Of a stretch of 64,000 bases of DNA, positions 59,315-64,000 are shown piece by piece. A model generated the notes under the pieces. That model made no database searches and was not told the origin of the DNA. It worked only from the letters and a program-made list of their open reading frames with translations. Origin of the DNA: Actinospineispora spinosispora DSM 44797 (GTDB lineage: Bacteria; Actinomycetota; Actinomycetes; Mycobacteriales; Pseudonocardiaceae). The stretch's first letter is position 1. Every line of letters begins with the position of its first letter. Position numbers and translations under genes: made by a program. The DNA lies in assembly GCF_000429025.1 (NCBI RefSeq), contig NZ_KE386837.1, positions 294,748 to 358,747 on the forward strand, read 5' to 3'.

Positions 59315-60223
59315 GTGGTTCTCGCGTCAACAAGTCCGACGATTCTGAAGCGCTGGATGGCGTTCGAGCTCCGCAAGATCCGGGAGGACGCCGGGATCAG
59401 CCGCAGCCAGGTCGCGCAGCGGCTGCACTGCGTGGTCTCGCACGTGTCGCACGTCGAGACGATGCGCAACCTGCCGCGCGCCGCCGAGATCGAGGTGATG
59501 CTCGACTTCTACGGCGCCGCCGACCGCACCGAGTTCTTCATCGACATGCTCACCGCCGCCCGCAAGGGCAAGGACTGGTGGGCGGCCTACCAGGACGCCG
59601 TGCCGAAGGAGTTCGACCTGTTCCTGGGCCTGGAGAACATAGCGACCCGCATCGACAGCTATGCGGCGATGGTGGTGCCCGGCCTGCTTCAGCTCCCTTC
59701 CTACGCTGAAGCTGTCATCCGGGATGACGGCCCTGATCTGAGCGACGAAGAGGTAGTCGAGCGGATCAGCCTGCGCAGCGCCAGGCAGCAGATCCTGGAG
59801 CGCGAGGACCCACAGGTGCGAGTGCGGACGGTCCTGGACGAGTCAGTGCTGCGGCGAGCTGTCGGCGGCGCGGAGGTGGCAGCCGAGCAGTTGACTTATC
59901 TTGCGGAGCTGGCGGACCGGCCGAATGTCGAGATTCAGGTACTGCCAGTGTCGTTGGGTGCTCACCCCGGGATCGGCGGTAGCTTCCAGCTGCTCTCGTT
60001 CCCGCCAAATATGCCTGGTGACCAGGGCGTAAGCTACGTGGAGAACACGATGCAAGCGATCTACTACGAGGCAGCCGAAGAGGTCGCGGCGTATCGGGAC
60101 GTGTTCATCCGGCTACAGGAGCGGGCACTTTCGTCCGCTGAGTCCCGCGCCGCGCTTCAGAGTGCAGTACGGGAGTTCAGCGGTGGAGCAGCAGGACGTG
60201 GCGGAGGCGTTGAGTCGCGCTAG
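59315..60223 (+). CDS. XRE-family regulator with DUF5753 domain
   Basis: 302 residues from GTG 59315 (GGGGGAG upstream). The HTH is at about 18-75 (ELRKIREDAGISRSQVAQRL). DUF5753 fills 100-290 (YAAMVVPGLLQLPSYAEAVI, VLDESVLRR, IQVLPVSLGAHPGIGG). It is paired with the DUF397 gene, with which it overlaps. Such pairs are abundant in actinomycetes and often act in development or secondary metabolism, by an unclear mechanism. Confidence 0.92.
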   Translation: MVLASTSPTILKRWMAFELRKIREDAGISRSQVAQRLHCVVSHVSHVETMRNLPRAAEIEVMLDFYGAADRTEFFIDMLTAARKGKDWWAAYQDAVPKEFDLFLGLENIATRIDSYAAMVVPGLLQLPSYAEAVIRDDGPDLSDEEVVERISLRSARQQILEREDPQVRVRTVLDESVLRRAVGGAEVAAEQLTYLAELADRPNVEIQVLPVSLGAHPGIGGSFQLLSFPPNMPGDQGVSYVENTMQAIYYEAAEEVAAYRDVFIRLQERALSSAESRAALQSAVREFSGGAAGRGGGVESR

Positions 60224-60392
60224 TGCCTGGCGTAAGTCCGCTTACTCGAAACGGGCAGACGACTGTGTCGAGGTCAGCACCGAGGTGTCGGGCTGGGTGG
60301 GTGTGCGCGACAGCAAGCTCGCCTCGACCAGCCCCATCCTGGCGTTCACGGCTTCCCAGTGGGGATCATTCGTACGGGGACTCGGGGCCTAG
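60183..60392 (+). CDS. DUF397 protein
   Basis: 69 residues from GTG 60183, overlapping the regulator gene by 41 bp. The core WRKSAYSKRADDCVEV, then VGVRDSK and WGSFVRGL, is DUF397. It is a small partner of XRE/DUF5753 proteins, possibly an antitoxin-like or anti-regulator factor. A 70-bp palindrome begins 39 bp after its stop. Confidence 0.92.
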   Translation: MEQQDVAEALSRASAWRKSAYSKRADDCVEVSTEVSGWVGVRDSKLASTSPILAFTASQWGSFVRGLGA

Positions 60393-60430
60393 GGAACACA
60401 GTCGCCCGGTGGCGGTGGTGCGCGCGGGCG

Positions 60431-60500
60431 ACTTTGCACACCGTCGTGCTGTGTCGCACACGTCCGGACATGTGCGACACAGCACGACGGTGTGCAAAGT
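60431..60500. repeat. 70-bp palindrome, copy D
   Basis: Same ends and centre as the other copies, with mid-arm GTGCTGTG opposite CACAGCAC. The change is compensated on the other arm. It lies between DUF397 and the convergent SDR gene. Confidence 0.88.
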
Positions 60501-60520
60501 GGAACCCTTGGGGCACCCGC

Positions 60521-61267
60521 TCAGGAACGATGAACCCGAGTGGCGGAAGCCTGATCCCGGGCCTTCACCACAATGGTGTCGAGATTGACATGAGCCGGCC
60601 GGCTGACCGCGAACCCGATCACCTCGGCGATGTCGTCGGCCGACAACGGGGTCAGCCCCTCGTAGACCTTGTCGGCCTTGTCCTGGTCACCGGAGAACCG
60701 GACGGCCGAGAACTCCGTCTCGACCAGCCCCGGTGCGACCTCGGTCAACCGAACCGGCTGCCCGAGCAGCTCACCGCGCAACGTCCGGTGCAGGACGGCC
60801 TGCGCATGCTTGGCCGAGGTGTACCCGGACCCGTTGTCGTAGGCCTCGAACGCCGCCACCGACGTCACCGTGATGACGTGCCCGTCGCCCGAGGCGATGA
60901 GCTTCGGCAACAGGCCCTTGGTGATCCGCAGCGTCCCCATGACGTTGGTCTCCCACATCCAGCGCCAGTTGGCCTCGTCGGCGTCGGCCACCGACTCCAG
61001 GCCTTTCGCGCCGCCCGCGTTGTTGACCAGCACCCTGGCTGAGGGGATCGCTGAGACGAAGGCGTCGACCGAATCGCTGTCGGTGACGTCCAGGGACAGC
61101 GCGGTGCCGCCGATCTCGGTGGCGATCTTCTCGATCCGGTCCAGACGCCGGGCGCCGAGTACCACGTGGAAACCCTGAACCGCCAGGTGACGGGCGGTGG
61201 CCGCGCCGATCCCGGAGCTCGCTCCGGTGACGACGGCGGTGGGACGTTCGGGGCTGTTGCTGGTCAC
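60521..61267 (-). CDS. Short-chain dehydrogenase (YdfG-like)
   Basis: 248 residues from GTG 61267. TGASSGIG at the N-terminus, NNAG, and YTSAK with a Ser in VTSVAAF are the SDR motifs. It corresponds to Rv0484c by order and strand. It probably acts on a 3-hydroxy acid or similar with NADP. It is divergent from mshA with 63 bp between starts. Confidence 0.92.
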   Translation of the reverse strand: MTSNSPERPTAVVTGASSGIGAATARHLAVQGFHVVLGARRLDRIEKIATEIGGTALSLDVTDSDSVDAFVSAIPSARVLVNNAGGAKGLESVADADEANWRWMWETNVMGTLRITKGLLPKLIASGDGHVITVTSVAAFEAYDNGSGYTSAKHAQAVLHRTLRGELLGQPVRLTEVAPGLVETEFSAVRFSGDQDKADKVYEGLTPLSADDIAEVIGFAVSRPAHVNLDTIVVKARDQASATRVHRS

Positions 61268-61330
61268 GGAACGCCAGCCTAATAACCCCGCCGCCGGGTG
61301 CGCGCGGTGGCGTCGTGCTATCAAGACCAC

Positions 61331-62659
61331 GTGAGGGGTTACCGGTTGGCCAGCGTTGCGTCCCTGCCTAGGCGGGTGTGCCTGGTGTCCGTGCACACGT
61401 CGCCGTTGGAACAACCGGGTACCGGCGACGCGGGCGGCATGAACGTCTACATCGAGCAGACCGCGCTGCGGATGGCGGAGCGCGGGGTCGCGGTGGAGAT
61501 TTTCACCAGGGCGACGTCGTCCGACCAGCCGCCGGCCATCGAGATGGCGCCGGGCGTTCTGGTGCGGCACGTGCCCGCCGGGCCGTTCGAAGGGCTGAGC
61601 AAGGACGAGTTGCCCAGCCAGCTGTGCACGTTCGCCGGTGGCGTCCTGCGGACCGAGGCGCAGCACGAACCGGGCTACTACGACGTCGTCCACACGCACT
61701 ACTGGCTGTCGGGGCAGGCCGGTTGGCTGGCCAGGGACCGGTGGGGCGTTCCGCTGGTGCACAGCGCACACACCCTGGCCAAGGTCAAGAACGCGCTGCT
61801 CGCCGAGGGCGACACCCCGGAGCCCCGGGCCCGGCTGATCGGTGAGGAGCAGGTCGTCGCGGAGGCGGACCGGCTGGTCGGCAACACCGACGAGGAGACC
61901 AGGCAGCTGGTCGAGCTGTACGACGCCGACCCGAACCGCACCGTCACGATCCCGCCCGGCGTCGACCTGGCGCGGTTCACCCCGGGCGACCGCACCGCGG
62001 CGCGCAGAGAGCTGAACATCGCGTCGAACGCCGTCGTGCTCGCCTTCATCGGGCGCATCCAGCCGCTCAAAGCGCCGGACGTGCTGCTGCACGCGGCCGC
62101 CGAGATGCTCGCGCAGGCCCGCACCCGGGGCGAGTCGGTGTGGCGCGACCTGCGCCGGCGGCTCACCGTGCTGGTGGTGGGCGGCCCCTCGGGTTCGGGG
62201 CTCGCCGAACCGACCGCGCTACGCAAGCTCGCGGCGACGCTCGGCATCGCCGACGTGGTCCGCTTCCTGAAGCCCCGGCCCAGCGAGCAGCTGGCCACCG
62301 TCTACCGGGCGGCCGACGTGGTCGCCGTACCCAGCCACAACGAGTCGTTCGGGCTGGTCGCGCTGGAAGCCCAGGCCTGCGGGACTCCGGTGGTGGCCGC
62401 CGAGGTCGGTGGGCTGCCGGTCGCGGTGGCGGACGGCCGGTCCGGGTTGCTCGTCGCCGGGCACGGCGCGGCGTCCTGGGCCGGTGCCCTGGCGTCGGTG
62501 GCGCTGCGGCCCGCGCGGTGGGCGGAACTGTCCGCCGGCGCCGTCCAGCACGCCAGGCGGTTCTCCTGGGACCGTACGACCGACGCCCTGCTGACCACCT
62601 ACGTCGACGCCGGTGCCGAGTTCCGCGCGCGGCTCGGTCTGGAAGGGTTGGCCGGGTGA
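61331..62659 (+). CDS. mshA: D-inositol-3-phosphate glycosyltransferase (mycothiol synthesis)
   Basis: About 442 residues from GTG 61331. It is a GT4 enzyme: SVHTSPLEQPGTGDAGGMNVYI at the N-terminus, HTHYWLSG, FIGRIQPLKAPDVLL and NESFGLVALEAQACGTPVVA (E-x7-E). It joins GlcNAc from UDP-GlcNAc to inositol-3-phosphate, the first step of mycothiol. It is coupled to the YbjN-like gene by GTGA overlap. The other msh genes are elsewhere. Confidence 0.96.
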   Translation: MRGYRLASVASLPRRVCLVSVHTSPLEQPGTGDAGGMNVYIEQTALRMAERGVAVEIFTRATSSDQPPAIEMAPGVLVRHVPAGPFEGLSKDELPSQLCTFAGGVLRTEAQHEPGYYDVVHTHYWLSGQAGWLARDRWGVPLVHSAHTLAKVKNALLAEGDTPEPRARLIGEEQVVAEADRLVGNTDEETRQLVELYDADPNRTVTIPPGVDLARFTPGDRTAARRELNIASNAVVLAFIGRIQPLKAPDVLLHAAAEMLAQARTRGESVWRDLRRRLTVLVVGGPSGSGLAEPTALRKLAATLGIADVVRFLKPRPSEQLATVYRAADVVAVPSHNESFGLVALEAQACGTPVVAAEVGGLPVAVADGRSGLLVAGHGAASWAGALASVALRPARWAELSAGAVQHARRFSWDRTTDALLTTYVDAGAEFRARLGLEGLAG

Positions 62660-63144
62660 GCGCCGACCTGGACGAGCTGATCGGTTCCGCACTGGACGAC
62701 CGTGAGCTGGAGTACCAGCGCCACGGCGCCGGGCGGTTCCTGGTCACGGTCCCGGGCACGGCGCGGCTGCAGACGCCGACCTGGCTGATCGTGTCCACGC
62801 ACGCGTTGCTCGTCGGCGCGTTCGTGTGCCGGCAGCCGGACGAGGCGCACGAGGACGTCTACCGCTTCATGCTGCGCCGCAACGCCAAGCTGTACGGCGT
62901 GCACTACGCGCTGGACAAGGTCGGCGACATCCACCTGGTGGGCCGCACCCCGCTGCACGCGGTCACCGCCGACGAGATCGACCGGCTGCTCGGTCAGGTA
63001 CTCGAGGCGGCCGACGGTGACTTCAACACGTTCCTGCGCCTCGGGTTCGCCTCGTCGATCCGCCGTGAGTACGCCTGGCGCGTCGACCGGGGTGAGTCCC
63101 TGGCGAACCTCGCCGCGTTCGAATCGCTGGTCAACGACTCCTAA
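62656..63144 (+). CDS. YbjN-domain protein
   Basis: 162 residues from GTG 62656, overlapping the mshA stop (GTGA). VTVPGTARLQTPTWLIVSTH, RFMLRRNAKLYGVHYALDKVGDIHLVGRTPL and a final helical part match the YbjN / Rv0487 family. It is conserved next to mshA in mycobacteria. Type III secretion chaperone-like fold; its function is unclear. Confidence 0.92.
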   Translation: MSADLDELIGSALDDRELEYQRHGAGRFLVTVPGTARLQTPTWLIVSTHALLVGAFVCRQPDEAHEDVYRFMLRRNAKLYGVHYALDKVGDIHLVGRTPLHAVTADEIDRLLGQVLEAADGDFNTFLRLGFASSIRREYAWRVDRGESLANLAAFESLVNDS

Positions 63145-63215
63145 ATCGGTGGTGGGCGTGCCCGGCACCGGACACGATGCTCCTCAGATATCGGACCGAT
63201 GATGAGGAGCTGTTC

Positions 63216-63665
63216 GTGGTGATCGAGGCAAGGGTCGCTCTGGTGGGTGTCGCGCTGGCGCTGCTCGGCGGGTGCGCGGCGGAGCCGGCTCCCGGGCCGC
63301 CCGCCCCGGCCTCGCCTGCTCGAGGCGCCTGTGACGCCTACTCGCGCACCGAGCTGTTCTTCGGCACCAACCGGGCCGTCGGCGAGCCGATCAGCGACCA
63401 GGAGTTCACCGCGTTCGTCGACGCCGAGGTGACCCCGTTGTTCCCGGACGGCCTGACCGTGCTGCCCGGGAGCGGACAGTTCCGTGGGGCGGACGGGCGG
63501 CTGGTGCGGGAGCGGAGCCAGGTGCTGGTGTTGATCTACCCGGTCAGTACGGACGGGGAGAGCGGAAGCAAGATCGACCGGATTCGGGAGCTGTACAAGC
63601 AGAAGTTCGCGCAGGAGTCCGTGCTGCGGGTCGACGACCAGGACCCGAGCTGCGTGAGTTTTTAG
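63216..63665 (+). CDS. DUF3574 lipoprotein
   Basis: 149 residues from GTG 63216 (AGGAG with 6-nt spacing). A lipoprotein signal ends in LGGCAAEP. A Pro-rich linker leads to the DUF3574 core (RTELFFGTNR, ISDQEFTAFVDAEVTPLFPDGLTV). An external protein of unknown function. It lies 71 bp after the YbjN-like gene. Confidence 0.88.
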   Translation: MVIEARVALVGVALALLGGCAAEPAPGPPAPASPARGACDAYSRTELFFGTNRAVGEPISDQEFTAFVDAEVTPLFPDGLTVLPGSGQFRGADGRLVRERSQVLVLIYPVSTDGESGSKIDRIRELYKQKFAQESVLRVDDQDPSCVSF

Positions 63666-63713
63666 CGGTCCCGGTGGTCTGGGACTTGCGGGGGGGTGTC
63701 CCTATGGCACTTG

Positions 63714-64000
63714 TCAAGCTGCGGCTGGGAGTTTCGGGGCGTGTGAGTTGCTTGGGTGTCGGTAGAGGGCGTGGTCTCGGAGCATGGCGTAGAGGACGTC
63801 GCAGCGTCGTCGGGCCAGGCAGATGAGGGCGGCGTTGTGCTTTTTCTTTTCGGCTCGTTTGCGGTCGTAGTAGGCGCGGCTGGTGGGGTCGGACAGGGCG
63901 GCGAACGCGGCGAGGAAGAACGCGCGTTTAAGTTTGCGGTTGCCGGTGCGTGCGGGGTGTTCGCCTTTAATGCTGGTGCCGGAGATGCGGCTGACTGGTG
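63714..64000 (-). mobile_element. IS110-family transposase, C-terminal part, cut by the window edge
   Basis: Reading leftward from the window end, a frame without start gives VSRISGTSIKGEHPARTGNR, then KRAFFLAAFAALSD, YYDRKRAEKKKHNAALICLARRR and CDVLYAMLRDHALY, ending at TGA (63714-63716). This is the IS116/IS110/IS902 C-terminal domain with about 94 residues visible. The bridge-RNA region and the element end cannot be seen. It lies 48 bp after the DUF3574 gene. Confidence 0.88.

Overview
The window is about 70% GC and reads as the chromosome of a high-GC, mycothiol-producing actinobacterium, most likely of the family Pseudonocardiaceae. The evidence is mshA, an HbhA-like protein, DUF2516 and DUF2505 genes, a DUF222/HNH (13E12-type) nuclease, a DUF5753/DUF397 regulator pair, F420-type and mycothiol-era enzymes, many TetR regulators and GTG starts. 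No rRNA, tRNA or CRISPR array was found.

Region 1 (about 1-10 kb): a 13E12 HNH protein, then a MOSC/ferredoxin-reductase fusion, a PucR regulator, and a divergent gene encoding a Baeyer-Villiger-type flavoprotein fused to an HSL-family esterase. An aldo/keto reductase and an MFS transporter follow. Region 2 (10-24 kb): TetR-controlled units (methyltransferase, Tat lipoprotein MBL hydrolase, SMR efflux pump), an ECF42-like sigma factor with its DGPF/YCII partner, a heme-FAD-NAD-2Fe2S reductase fusion, and a purple acid phosphatase. Region 3 (23-36 kb): an AbiEi/nuclease-like gene between two 70-bp palindromes, pirin, a short double-AAA Clp ATPase, and a four-gene ATGA-coupled operon (SDR, AurF-like diiron protein, BVMO, hydrolase) divergent from a MerR gene. 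PobA and a TetR/deazaflavin-reductase pair follow. Region 4 (35-45 kb): a nitrilase/flavoprotein operon with a divergent TetR gene, CspA, a stand-alone PrimPol-like protein, DUF445 and a CrcB pair.

Region 5 (45.8-63.2 kb) follows the gene order I recall for Mycobacterium tuberculosis Rv0474-Rv0487: XRE regulator, HbhA, DUF2516, DUF2505, murB, L,D-transpeptidase, SDR, mshA, YbjN-like. Here it is interrupted by lon, an AhpD-like gene and purU, and by an accessory island between murB and the transpeptidase gene. The island carries a secreted proline-rich toxin-like protein split by one in-frame TAG, a coupled immunity-like gene, a lipoprotein sharing a module with the toxin, and a VapBC pair. 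The window ends in the C-terminal part of an IS110-type transposase.

The strongest unexplained signal is intergenic. One family of GTGAGTG...CACTCAC palindromes sits at gene 3' ends and often supplies the TGA stop. Four composite versions are each exactly 119 bp. A second family has four 70-bp palindromes of identical length with compensatory arm changes, plus a 68-bp relative. Many operators can be matched to neighbouring regulators.
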